Assembly (NCBI GenBank): GCA_007571275.1
Contig: RKRS01000158.1
Location: 1 to 17,840, forward strand
Reading direction: 5' to 3'
DNA length: 17,840 nt
From: Dehalococcoidia bacterium
GTDB taxonomy: Bacteria; Chloroflexota; Dehalococcoidia; Bin125
Shown here: in pieces, positions 7,471-15,361 of the stretch
Layout: the number at the start of each line of letters is the position of its first letter
Position numbering within the stretch: the first letter of the stretch is position 1
Translations under genes and position numbers: made by a program
The notes under the pieces: model-generated
What the model was told of the DNA's origin: nothing
Seen by the model: the letters and a program-made list of their open reading frames with translations, nothing else
Database searches by the model: none

Positions 7471-8898
7471 GTGAGCGGTACAGTCAGAGACGTGATAGCT
7501 CGCGCCGTATCGACGCTTCCCTCTCCGAGACTGTTGGCCGCCGTGCTGGCTGGCAAGACTGTTCGGCTGGGCATGAGAGCGCTCGGCTCCGGCGGCACCG
7601 CCCTGCCTGGCCTCGTCGTGGAGCGCGCGCACCCGGGCGTCGTCGCGCAACTCGCGCAGGGCCTGGCCACGACCACCCTGATCACGGGAACCAACGGCAA
7701 GACCACCACGGCCGCCATGTTGGCCCGCATTCTGCGAGCTGACGGCCAGGCCGTGGTGCACAATCGCTCGGGCTCAAACCTGATGCGTGGCGTCACCGCG
7801 GCGCTGGTCGGAGCGGCGACGCCGCTTGGTCGCCTCCGCTTAGGACGCAGCGCAGTGCTGGAGGCGGACGAAGCCGCGCTGCCGGCCATCGCCAACGCCG
7901 CGCCGCCCAGCGTCGTCGTCTTCACCAACCTGATGCGCGACCAGCTCGACCGCTACGGTGAAATCGAGTCCATCGCCCTGCGCTGGACCGACGCGCTGCC
8001 AACGTTCCCATCCGACGCCACGATTGCGCTCAACGTCGACGATCCGCTGATCGCCTCACTGGGCATGCACTGGGACGGCCCCTGCGTCCGCTTCGGCATC
8101 GAGGACCCCAACATTCCGCCGGCCCCCGCAGGCGAGATCATGGACGCGATCTGGGATCCGCTCACACAGGACGATTTCAGATATTCACGCCGTTATTTCG
8201 CACAGCTTGGCCGTTGGCATACCGAGACGGGAGCGGAGCGTCCCGCGCCCGACATCGCCGCTGAGGACATCAGCGCGGCGGCAGGCTCGATCGCATTCAC
8301 GCTTCGTATGCCGCAAGGTTCGGTTGACGTCGCCCTGCCCGCCGAGGGTCTGTACAGCGTCTACAACGCGTTGGCCGCGGCGGCTGCAGCGACCGCCCTG
8401 GACGTGTCCGCCGAGGCGATCCGCCGTGGCCTGGAAACGCACGAAGCGGCGTTCGGTCGCCAGGAAGAGATGACCGTTGAGGGTCGCCCGGTGCGCATGC
8501 TGCTCGGCAAGAATCCCTCGGGCATGAACCAGGCGCTGCGAACCTTGCAACGAGCGGGCGAGCGACACCACCTGCTGGTCCTGCTCAACGACGGTATCGC
8601 CGACGGGACCGACGTCTCCTGGATCTGGGATGTCGACTGGGAATCGCAGGCCGAACATTGCCAGACGCTGACGGTCGGCGGCCGTCGCGCCGCCGATATG
8701 GCCCTGCGGCTCGAATACGCGGGCCTGCCCACGCCCTGCGGGCCAATCGAGAATGACATTGGCCAAGCCCTGCGCACCGCCCTCGATACCGTGCCGGAAT
8801 CAGAGCAGCTGGTCATCCTGCCGACCTATACCGCGATGCTTGACGTCCGCCAGCGACTCGGACGGATGGGCGCATCGCGCCTCTGGGATGTCGCCTGA
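7471..8898 (+). CDS. murT: Lipid II isoglutaminyl synthase, Mur-ligase subunit MurT
   Basis: With GatD it amidates the α-carboxyl of D-Glu in lipid II to D-isoglutamine, using ATP and glutamine-derived ammonia on the cytoplasmic face of the membrane. The 475 residues have the Mur-ligase ATP motif G73-TNG-K77-TTT, the central-domain elements EADEAALP and TNLMRDQLDRYGE, and the C-terminal MurT-specific domain (DUF1727) with LLGKNPSGMNQ, LLNDGIADGTDVSWIWD (371-386) and a final YTAMLDVRQ. The section at about 225-261 corresponds to the Cys4 zinc ribbon of other MurT proteins but contains no cysteine. GTG 7471 start is provisional, without a good ribosome site. The stop overlaps the gatD start by one base (ATGA arrangement). 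Confidence 0.92.
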   Translation: MSGTVRDVIARAVSTLPSPRLLAAVLAGKTVRLGMRALGSGGTALPGLVVERAHPGVVAQLAQGLATTTLITGTNGKTTTAAMLARILRADGQAVVHNRSGSNLMRGVTAALVGAATPLGRLRLGRSAVLEADEAALPAIANAAPPSVVVFTNLMRDQLDRYGEIESIALRWTDALPTFPSDATIALNVDDPLIASLGMHWDGPCVRFGIEDPNIPPAPAGEIMDAIWDPLTQDDFRYSRRYFAQLGRWHTETGAERPAPDIAAEDISAAAGSIAFTLRMPQGSVDVALPAEGLYSVYNALAAAAAATALDVSAEAIRRGLETHEAAFGRQEEMTVEGRPVRMLLGKNPSGMNQALRTLQRAGERHHLLVLLNDGIADGTDVSWIWDVDWESQAEHCQTLTVGGRRAADMALRLEYAGLPTPCGPIENDIGQALRTALDTVPESEQLVILPTYTAMLDVRQRLGRMGASRLWDVA

Positions 8899-9692
8899 TG
8901 ACCAACACGGACCGACGCCAGCTCAACGTCGCGGTGCTCTATCCCAACCTGCTCAATCTCTACGGCGACCGCGGCAATGCCCGCGCCATTGTCCAACGCT
9001 GCGCAGCCCGGGGCATCGACGTAACCGTCGACGGCGTCGATATCGGTGATCCGTGGTCTCCTCGGCAGAGGACGGACCTGGTCCTGGTTGGTGGTGGACA
9101 GGATCGCGAACAACGTCGCGTCCAGGCCGATCTCCAGCGACGCGGCGACGCGTTGCGCGACTACGCCGACAACAATGGCGTGATCCTCGCTGTCTGTGGC
9201 GGCTTCCAGCTCTTCGGGCGCCAATATCGAGGCTGGGACGGCGAGATCATGGAAGGCATCGGCATCTTCGATGCCGTTGCGACGCACCCTGGTCCGAAGA
9301 TCGCCCGTTGTGTGGGCAACGTGGTCGCGCTCTGGGAGGGCGAGACCGTCGTCGGCTTCGAAAACCACGGCGGACGCACCTACCTGAACGACGGGCAGGA
9401 GGCCTTCGCTGACGTGGTCAGCGGGTTCGGCAACAACGGCGGCGACGGTCTCGAAGGGGCAAAGGTCAGAAACGCGTTTGGCACCTATCTCCATGGCGCC
9501 GTGTTGCCCAAGAACCCGCGCCTTGCCGACCGCCTGATCGCTCTCGCGCTGGAGCGTCGTTACGGCCCGACGGCAGCCAAGCTGGCGCCGCTCGATGACC
9601 GCATCGCGCTACGCGCCCACGCTGAGGCGTTGCACGCCGCACTGTCGTCCACAACATCGGCGCTCGCGCGCCGATTCGCGCAGCTTGCATAA
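8898..9692 (+). CDS. gatD: Lipid II isoglutaminyl synthase, glutaminase subunit GatD
   Basis: Class I, CobB/CobQ-like glutamine amidotransferase which releases ammonia for MurT. The protein has 264 residues, within the family range. The nucleophile is Cys100 in AVCGGFQLFG and the catalytic His is H199 in TYLHGAVLPKNP; family landmarks LYPNLLNLYGDRGN at the N-terminus, LVGGGQDREQ and GFENHGGRTYL are present. GatD lacks the classic third triad residue and uses an Asp from MurT. Its ATG overlaps the murT TGA, so the two subunits are translationally coupled. Their presence implies amidated peptidoglycan stem peptides in this organism. Confidence 0.93.
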   Translation: MTNTDRRQLNVAVLYPNLLNLYGDRGNARAIVQRCAARGIDVTVDGVDIGDPWSPRQRTDLVLVGGGQDREQRRVQADLQRRGDALRDYADNNGVILAVCGGFQLFGRQYRGWDGEIMEGIGIFDAVATHPGPKIARCVGNVVALWEGETVVGFENHGGRTYLNDGQEAFADVVSGFGNNGGDGLEGAKVRNAFGTYLHGAVLPKNPRLADRLIALALERRYGPTAAKLAPLDDRIALRAHAEALHAALSSTTSALARRFAQLA

Positions 9693-9729
9693 CATAGAGT
9701 GAAACAGTAACTGCCAGACAGGAATTGCT

Positions 9730-9948
9730 ATGGCCGCAACAGCAACGTTGACCCGCACCGCGCCCGATATCTCCTGCGATCACTGCGCCAACGCAATCAC
9801 CGGCGCCCTCACTGCGCTCGAGGGCGTGTCCGCCGTCGCCGTCGATGTCGATGGCAAACGGGTAGACGTCGAGTACGACGCCGCGTCGATGTCGCCCGAG
9901 CAAATCGACGCTGCGCTCGAGGAGGAAGGCTATCCCCCGCTCCGATAG
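9730..9948 (+). CDS. Heavy-metal-associated (HMA) domain protein, CopZ-like
   Basis: Small cytoplasmic metal-binding protein of 72 residues with a βαββαβ ferredoxin-like fold. The binding motif is SCDHCANAI (Cys-x-x-Cys, residues about 16-19), followed by LEGVSAVAVDVDGKRVDVEYD and a C-terminal helix with EQIDAALEEEGYPP. Such proteins carry Cu(I) or other soft metals to P-type ATPases. The usual Met/Gly before the first Cys is Ile-Ser here. AGGA lies seven bases before ATG 9730. No metal ATPase is adjacent. The 3' end overlaps the extended open frame of the M23 peptidase. Confidence 0.88.
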   Translation: MAATATLTRTAPDISCDHCANAITGALTALEGVSAVAVDVDGKRVDVEYDAASMSPEQIDAALEEEGYPPLR

Positions 9949-10075
9949 TCCCTGGGGTCAGCAGCGCCTGGACAGAGGTCTCTCGGGCGTTCAGCGCTCG
10001 GCGAGGCGCTCTGGGCCAGGACAGAGCGACGGCTGGCTCTTCGGTCCGACCTGGCTCTATGTCGCCGTAGCCCTC

Positions 10076-10987
10076 GTGATCTTTGCCGCCGCCGCGGCTG
10101 TCGCCGTCGTACAGGCCACCAACTCTGACACGCCGCCCAATCCGCCGACGGAGGAAGCCGCCGCGCTTGCCGTTGGACAATCAGGTCAGGCGCAGCAGGC
10201 GGCCCAACCGATCGCTCAGAGCGCTGATGCAGACGCCGAGCAGCCTCTGCAGCCAGAGCAGCAGGAGCAGACGCCCGCTCAGCCAATGGACGCGCCAGAC
10301 AGTGCTGAACCCAGCGACGCAGACGAGCCGCAGCAGTCGGAAGCAGTTGCACCCGTTTCGTCCAGCCAGCCGCCGGCGACGCCCGAGGACGAGCAACAGG
10401 ATCCGTTACAGGGCTTCATCGTCCCAATCGCCGGGGCTCACGTCACCGAGTACGAAGGTCATCTACCGAACGCCACTCGTACATATCGGAACGACGGCAT
10501 TCACGAAGGATTCGACTTCTATGAGTGGGCTGCCCGCGTCACCATCGACTACAACACCGAGATCCTGGCGGCCAAGTCCGGCGTCGTGATTCGCGCCGAT
10601 CTCGACTACGTCGACATCACGCCCGCTGACTGGGCGCGGTTCGAGAGTTTCTGGGAGGATGGGTTCGAGAGTGACCAGCAAGCCGAAGATGTGCTTGACG
10701 AGTTGCGTGGACGCCAGGTCTGGATCGATCACGGGCGCGGCGTCGTCACCCGCTACGCGCATCTCTCGGCGATCGCCGAGGGAATTGCGGTCGGCGTCGA
10801 GGTTCAGCAGGGACAGGTCATCGGATACCCCGGCGAGTCGGGCCAGGAAGAGGTCTACGACCCGGACAAGAACGACATCCATCTGCACTTCGAGATTCGC
10901 ATTGGCGACGGTTGGCTCGGCCAGGGCGAGACGCCGCTTACCGCCCGAGCGTTGTACCTGCACGCGTTCGGCATCACGGAGGACTAA
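10076..10987 (+). CDS. Membrane-anchored M23 (LytM-type) peptidase; start uncertain
   Basis: Zinc peptidase domain of the LytM/M23 family, which cuts peptidoglycan cross-bridges or acts as a non-enzymatic regulator outside the cell. Numbering from GTG 10076 (303 aa): a rest of a hydrophobic helix, a Gln/Pro/Glu-rich linker (about 18-110), then the domain with H143-EGF-D147, H229 in RYAHLS, and H269-L-H271. A highly acidic insert of about 35 residues (ADWARFESFWEDGFESDQQA) lies between two core strands. GTG 10076 cuts the membrane segment in half; the frame is open back to 9866 and would supply WLFGPTWLYVAVAL in front of VIFAAAAAVAVV. No ATG, GTG or TTG exists there; CTG 9968 is a possible start, and ATC 9932 stands after AGGAGGAAGG. 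Confidence 0.85.
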   Translation: MIFAAAAAVAVVQATNSDTPPNPPTEEAAALAVGQSGQAQQAAQPIAQSADADAEQPLQPEQQEQTPAQPMDAPDSAEPSDADEPQQSEAVAPVSSSQPPATPEDEQQDPLQGFIVPIAGAHVTEYEGHLPNATRTYRNDGIHEGFDFYEWAARVTIDYNTEILAAKSGVVIRADLDYVDITPADWARFESFWEDGFESDQQAEDVLDELRGRQVWIDHGRGVVTRYAHLSAIAEGIAVGVEVQQGQVIGYPGESGQEEVYDPDKNDIHLHFEIRIGDGWLGQGETPLTARALYLHAFGITED

Positions 10988-11016
10988 GACCGTCCAGCTC
11001 AGCCGGGCAGCGCCTG

Positions 11017-13350
11017 TCAGCGGGGACTGATCGGTTTCGGATCCGGCTCATCTGGAGCTCGCGCGGCGGTCAGCCCAGCCACAACCCCGCTGTCCATCAA
11101 CTCCGTAATCGTCGAATCATCCAGGCCGAGAGCTTCCTTGAGAACCTCGACCGTGTGCTCCCCCATCCGCGGCGCGGGTCGGCTGCATGAGGCTGGCCGT
11201 CGGCGCAGCCGCCAGGGGAATCCCTGATACTGCCGCGTGCCAGTGTCAGGATGCGTCAGACGTAGCCACCAGTCACGCGCCGCCAGATGCGGGTCGCGCA
11301 AGTGGCTGAGCGTCGAATGCACCGCAGCGGCCGGCACGTCAATCGACTGCAAGCGATGCTGCAACGTTTGCGCGTCCCAGTCGCGCGTCCATGCGCCCAG
11401 CGCCGCATCCAGCTCGGCTTCGTCCGTCTTGCGACCCTCAGCCGTGCGCCATTGTGGACGATCCATCCCGGCCGCTTCAGCCAGTCTGAGCCACGTCTCA
11501 TCGTCCGCGACCGAGATCGCGATCCACTCGTCACTCCCCTCGACGCCATCGGCGCAGCGGAAGCACTCATGCGGAGCCAGGCTTGGCAGCCGGTTGCCAT
11601 TACGCGCAGGCGGCTCCTGCCCCGCCGACGCCGCCAGCAGATATTCGTCGATGTAGGCCACGGCTGACTCAAACATCGAACCTTCGACATGCACGGCAGT
11701 CTGCAATTCCTGCGCCCGCAGCACCGCGGCCAACGCGGCGGCCGCCATCTGCGCTCCGACAATCGGATCGGCCTGCATCGTGCCCAGGATCAACGGCGGC
11801 TCATCGGCGTAGCCAAACAGCAAGTCCCAGCCGGCGTTGCCCTCGGTTGTGCCGCCGTTGGCGCGGAAATTGTCATACGGGCCGCCGGTACCAAACCCCG
11901 AGAACGAAACCAGCGCAATGTGCGGGTTTGCCTCGCGCATCTGCTCGTGGGTCAGACGCAGATTCTGCAGCACGCGCGGACGGAAGTTCTCCAGCACCAC
12001 GTCGGCGCGTGCAATCAGGTCGAGCGCAAGCTGACGCCCCGCATCCGTATCCAGCGCCAGCGAGATCGTGCGTTTGCCTCGGTTGGCCATGTTGAAGTTG
12101 GGCCGCACGTTGAGCGGATGCGCCTCAGGCGCAGCCACGCGCATCGGGCCGCTGGCCTCATAGCGCCACAGATCGGGCCGGTTCGGCCCCTCCACCTTGA
12201 TCACGTCCGCTCCCAGATCGGAGAGCAGAGTCGACGCATACGGTCCCAACCAGGCATGGGTGAAATCAACCACGCGCAGGCCGTCGAGCGGCCCGCCTGA
12301 CTGCTCGGGTCGTGAGCGCAGGGCGAACCGATCCGCGCGAGCGGATTCGTTCGTTCGTTCACTGACGCGCATGCCGCGTCCGGCGCCGGTCAGCCCGTTC
12401 GCGGTTCTGAAATAGTCAAGCGCCTTGAGCTGCGGATCATCGAGCAGCTGCTTCGCAGAGCGATGCATGGCCATCACCGAGCCCAGTTCCGACAGCTTGG
12501 TCCAGATGGTCTCGGCGTCCAGCGACTCAACGATCGGCCGCACATAAGCCAGCGACGGCTCACGTTCGGCAAATCGCTCATTCGTCGCCAATAACTCATC
12601 CGGTGGCGGGTCGCAGCCAACGGCGATCGGCAGATTGCGCAACGTCTCTTTCGACCAGGGCGAGAGCGTGATGTAGCCATCGGTCGTCTGCATCACCTGC
12701 GCCCAGCCTTCGGGGCCGCCCGCCCTGGGAATGGGTTTGCCGGAGAACTCCGAGCGCAGCGACATGATCAGCGTCGAACATGCCTCGTGCGACGAGAGCT
12801 CAATCCACTCGCCCCGCCCGGAGTGCAGGCGTTCCAGCAGCGCCGCCAGCGCGGCGACCGCGCCCAGCACACCGATCGCGCGCGGGATGATCGCGGCGGG
12901 CGCGGCCAACGGCTCGCGCCCGGCAACGCCATTCGTCCCGGCAAACCCCGCCAGCGCCTGGATGATCAGGTCGTCAGCCAGGTACTCCGCGTACGGCCCA
13001 TCGACGCCGAACGGCGAGGAATGCACGACCACCAGGCTCGGAAACGCCTCAGCAATCCCGTCCAGCTCAGACAGCGGCGCGTCTGTCACCAACAGATCGG
13101 CCCCAGGGAGCGCCGCGTGCCAATCGCCTGTCCGCAGGGTTTTGCCGACGAGCAGCGATTCCCGCAGCAATGACATCGGTTGACCGTCCCGCTCAAGGGT
13201 CGGTGGAGCGTTCCGTAGCCGCGAATCGGCAGCCTCGAAGACCTGAACCTGCGCGCCCCAACGCGCGAACTCGCGGGCGCAAGCCGCTGACGGGACATCA
13301 CGACTGTATTCGACGATGCGTAGACCACTGAGCAGGTTTCCGTCGCTCAT
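11017..13350 (-). CDS. Two-domain CaiB/BaiF (family III) CoA-transferase
   Basis: Family III CoA-transferases move CoA between carboxylic acids through an aspartyl-CoA thioester. The 777 residues are two fused CaiB units. Unit 1 (about 8-330: GLRIVEYSRDVPSAACAREFARWGAQVQVFE, SSPFGVDGPYAEY) has Arg157-Ala where the catalytic Asp should be. Unit 2 (about 350-735: GLRVVDFTHAWLGPYASTLLSDLGADVIKVEGP, NRGKRTISL, ADVVLENFRPRVL, SFSGFGTGGPY) keeps Asp528 in MQADPIVGAQ. The order of one degenerate and one intact unit recalls DddD, but a DMSP role is not supported by anything else here. The crotonase-fold gene ends 14 bases upstream, so they form one operon; together they suggest activation and breakdown of a carboxylic acid. 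ATG 13350 start. Confidence 0.9.
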   Translation of the reverse strand: MSDGNLLSGLRIVEYSRDVPSAACAREFARWGAQVQVFEAADSRLRNAPPTLERDGQPMSLLRESLLVGKTLRTGDWHAALPGADLLVTDAPLSELDGIAEAFPSLVVVHSSPFGVDGPYAEYLADDLIIQALAGFAGTNGVAGREPLAAPAAIIPRAIGVLGAVAALAALLERLHSGRGEWIELSSHEACSTLIMSLRSEFSGKPIPRAGGPEGWAQVMQTTDGYITLSPWSKETLRNLPIAVGCDPPPDELLATNERFAEREPSLAYVRPIVESLDAETIWTKLSELGSVMAMHRSAKQLLDDPQLKALDYFRTANGLTGAGRGMRVSERTNESARADRFALRSRPEQSGGPLDGLRVVDFTHAWLGPYASTLLSDLGADVIKVEGPNRPDLWRYEASGPMRVAAPEAHPLNVRPNFNMANRGKRTISLALDTDAGRQLALDLIARADVVLENFRPRVLQNLRLTHEQMREANPHIALVSFSGFGTGGPYDNFRANGGTTEGNAGWDLLFGYADEPPLILGTMQADPIVGAQMAAAALAAVLRAQELQTAVHVEGSMFESAVAYIDEYLLAASAGQEPPARNGNRLPSLAPHECFRCADGVEGSDEWIAISVADDETWLRLAEAAGMDRPQWRTAEGRKTDEAELDAALGAWTRDWDAQTLQHRLQSIDVPAAAVHSTLSHLRDPHLAARDWWLRLTHPDTGTRQYQGFPWRLRRRPASCSRPAPRMGEHTVEVLKEALGLDDSTITELMDSGVVAGLTAARAPDEPDPKPISPR

Positions 13351-13364
13351 CCTGCGACAACCTG

Positions 13365-14174
13365 TTACTTCGGCGGCTTCTGCAGCTTGGCCAGCGCTTG
13401 CGCGACCGGTGAGAGCTGGCGGCGATTCGGCATCATACGCGGATCGGGTCGCCCGAACTGGGCGCCGACGGCGTAGGTCATGAAGCTCGCGTTGATGTGC
13501 GTCGTGAATCCCTGGCCATCCTGCATGTTGTTGATCGAGTGCTTGATCTGTCGCAGCGCCATCGGCGAGCGCTCAGCGACCTCGTTGGCGTAGGCCAATG
13601 TTTTTCGTTCCAGCGCCTCGGCCGGATAGACTTGGTTGACGAACCCCAGCTCCAGCGCCTCCCGCGCCGGGATGAACCGATTCTGAAATAGGATCTCCTT
13701 GGCTTTGCGCACGCCCAGATCCCAGGGCGCTGAGAAATACTGCGTGTGCGAGGGTAGGAACAGCGCGTCGTCCGAGGCAAAGATCAGATCCATCGAGGCC
13801 GCTACCATCCAGCCGCCGAAGATGCACTTCCCCTGCACCATCGCAATCGTCGGCTTGGGCGCGTTGCGCCAGCGCATGGTGTTGCTGATCCGCGTGTCGC
13901 GTTGACGATCAAACACCCCGACGAAGTCATCCGCCCAACCGCGAATCTCACGGTCGGCGATCTCCGGTGGCGAGCCCAGGTCGTGCCCGGCCGAGAAATC
14001 GGGACCGTTGCCCGAGAGCACGATCACCAACACCTCAGGATCATTAATCGCTTCCTGGAAGGCGGCGTCGAACCCCTCCAGCAACACGCGCGACTGCGCG
14101 TTGCGATACTCCGGGCGATTCATGATCACCCGCGCGACTGGACCAGGCTCATAGATCACTTCGTGGTAGGTCAT
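13365..14174 (-). CDS. Enoyl-CoA hydratase/isomerase (crotonase) family protein
   Basis: Crotonase-fold acyl-CoA enzyme of 269 residues, normal family length. The CoA-thioester oxyanion hole is visible in GPDFSAGHDL (about 57-66) and GKCIFGGW (115-122). The two glutamates of true enoyl-CoA hydratases are replaced: the GGGCE position reads GGWM (Met123) and the PE position reads PS (Ser142). Hydration of enoyl-CoA is therefore doubtful; decarboxylase, hydrolase or isomerase activity is as likely. Downstream C-terminal elements (ARLAxxxGFVNQVYPAEAL type, here AREALELGFVNQV) are usual. ATG 14174 is preceded by GGAG at six bases. First gene of a two-gene unit with the CoA-transferase. Confidence 0.87.
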   Translation of the reverse strand: MTYHEVIYEPGPVARVIMNRPEYRNAQSRVLLEGFDAAFQEAINDPEVLVIVLSGNGPDFSAGHDLGSPPEIADREIRGWADDFVGVFDRQRDTRISNTMRWRNAPKPTIAMVQGKCIFGGWMVAASMDLIFASDDALFLPSHTQYFSAPWDLGVRKAKEILFQNRFIPAREALELGFVNQVYPAEALERKTLAYANEVAERSPMALRQIKHSINNMQDGQGFTTHINASFMTYAVGAQFGRPDPRMMPNRRQLSPVAQALAKLQKPPK

Positions 14175-14233
14175 GTCATGCTCCGCTCGGCAAGGATTGA
14201 TATCAGGCGGAGGCTATCAGTGACGACGCAGGT

Positions 14234-14246
14234 CTCGCCTGGCGAG
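14234..14246. promoter_or_regulatory. Palindrome in the divergent region (candidate operator)
   Basis: CTCGCC-T-GGCGAG, a perfect inverted repeat with 6-base arms, in the 113-base gap between the crotonase-fold gene (-) and the first selenoprotein gene (+). A site here could serve both promoters. Single occurrence, no assigned regulator, and GC-rich short palindromes occur by chance. Confidence 0.25.
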
Positions 14247-14287
14247 CAAAACGCTACTCTTGCCCAGTGCCATGAAAGGGGTTCGCC

Positions 14288-15346
14288 GTGGCCTTTGCGT
14301 ACACGGGAATCGATCTGCCGATTCGTCCCAAGACCATTTCCTCCCATCAGCGCAGCTGGGAAATCATTGCCAGCCCGGGACGCTGGTGGAACGGAGCGGA
14401 GCGAATCGAGATCGCCAGAGTCGGACGCGCCGCGCGAGACTTCGAGGCGGTCGGCAGCGAGATATTGTCGGCGGCGGCGGTCTTCGCGATCCAAAAGCTG
14501 GTCGTCGACAACGCCAACCTGAACCACGAGTGGTACGAGGAGATCATCGCCGCCGACGGCATGTCCGAAGACCGCTACGTCGAGTTGGTAGCGGTCACCG
14601 TGCACGCGTTATCGATCGATGAGTTCCATCGCGCGCTCGGCCTCGAGCTCGAGCCGCTGCCCGATCCCGCGCCCGGTGAACCGTCGCAGCAACGCCCGCC
14701 TGAGGCTGAACAGCGCCGCTCCTGGCCGCCGATCGTGCCCCGCACAGGTCTGCATCCCGCCGACGCCATGCTCTATGGGCCGTTGGAGTGGGGCGCCAAC
14801 GTGATCTCGGCGCTTTCCCTGATCCCCGAGAACGTGCGCTGGCTGCATGACCTCTCGGAAGGTCATTACCTCTCCTTCGCCGAGATGCGAATGCCAGACC
14901 CGCTGCGCTCGATCTCGCGCCCACAGATCGAGCTGATCGCCGCCCGCGTGTCTGTGCTCAACGAGTGCTTCTATTGAACGACCTCCCACGTGCGCATGCT
15001 CCGTGAGAGCAGCCATCGCAATGGAACCATCGACAGCCTCAACATCCATGGCGCGGTCAACCCTGATTCTGACAGCGGCGTGCCTGACGGCGGCCTGCTG
15101 ACCGCGTTCGCCGAGGCGGCCGTCCGCCAAACCGACGCCTTGCCCGGTCTGCGCGAGCGGATTGCGTCTGTGCTGGGCGCGCAGCAACTGGTCGACGCCG
15201 CTGGCGTCGTGGCTAACTTCCAGCGCATGGTCCGCATCGCCGATGGTTGTGGCATTCCGCTCGACGATTTCACCAAGGAGGCCAGTGAGGACTGGCGCGA
15301 GGATCTGGGCTTACACGAATTCGCCTCAGCAGCCAACACCGCATAG
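14288..15346 (+). CDS. AhpD-like (carboxymuconolactone decarboxylase family) selenoprotein, copy 1
   Basis: Probable peroxidase/thiol-disulfide redox protein of the AhpD/CMD superfamily, 352 residues if TGA 14975-14977 is read as selenocysteine. The N-half (1-130: RWWNGAERIEIA, WYEEIIAADGMSEDRYVEL, SIDEFHRALGLELEPLPDP) is a CMD-like unit without a Cys pair. The second half (LEWGANVISALSLIPENVRWL, ARVSVLNECFY) reaches the redox motif C227-F-Y-U230-T-T-S-H234; relatives have Cys at U230. After the TGA the same frame continues 122 codons with family-like sequence (RMVRIADGCGIPLDDF). A hairpin lies 24 bases after the TGA. Start GTG 14288 follows AAAGGGG by about six bases. The second copy starts 15 bases downstream. 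Readthrough needs selA-D elsewhere in the genome. Confidence 0.82.
14975..14977 (+). other. In-frame UGA, probable selenocysteine codon (copy 1)
   Basis: TGA follows Glu-Cys-Phe-Tyr and precedes Thr-Thr-Ser-His, at the second Cys of the AhpD CxxC...H motif. The paralogue downstream has TGA at the identical position. A UGA/Cys exchange at a redox-active position is the classic mark of a selenoprotein. Confidence 0.82.
14991..15020 (+). promoter_or_regulatory. Candidate bacterial SECIS hairpin (copy 1)
   Basis: Within the coding region after the UGA: inner stem TGCTC/GAGCA (14997-15001 with 15007-15011), loop CGTGA with G in its second place; outer stem TGCG/CGCA (14991-14994 with 15017-15020) over an internal loop. 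The apical loop begins 24 bases after the UGA, within the known spacing of bacterial SECIS elements (roughly 16-37). Confidence 0.55.
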
Positions 15347-15361
15347 ATTGCGAAGCTCAGC

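Noticed and set aside
11017..13350. DddD (DMSP CoA-transferase/lyase)
   Set aside because: Only the double-CaiB design agrees; I see no dddBCR-type neighbours or specific residues to support DMSP use.
14980..15009. Hairpin CTC-CACG/CGTG-GAG directly after the first UGA as SECIS
   Set aside because: Its loop begins only 13 bases after the UGA, too near for usual bacterial SECIS, and copy 2 lacks it; the hairpin at 14997-15011 fits better.
14990..15346. Separate small gene after the first AhpD-like protein
   Set aside because: It is in the same frame as the upstream gene, would start inside the conserved redox motif region and lose Thr-Thr-Ser-His; readthrough at a Sec codon explains both parts.
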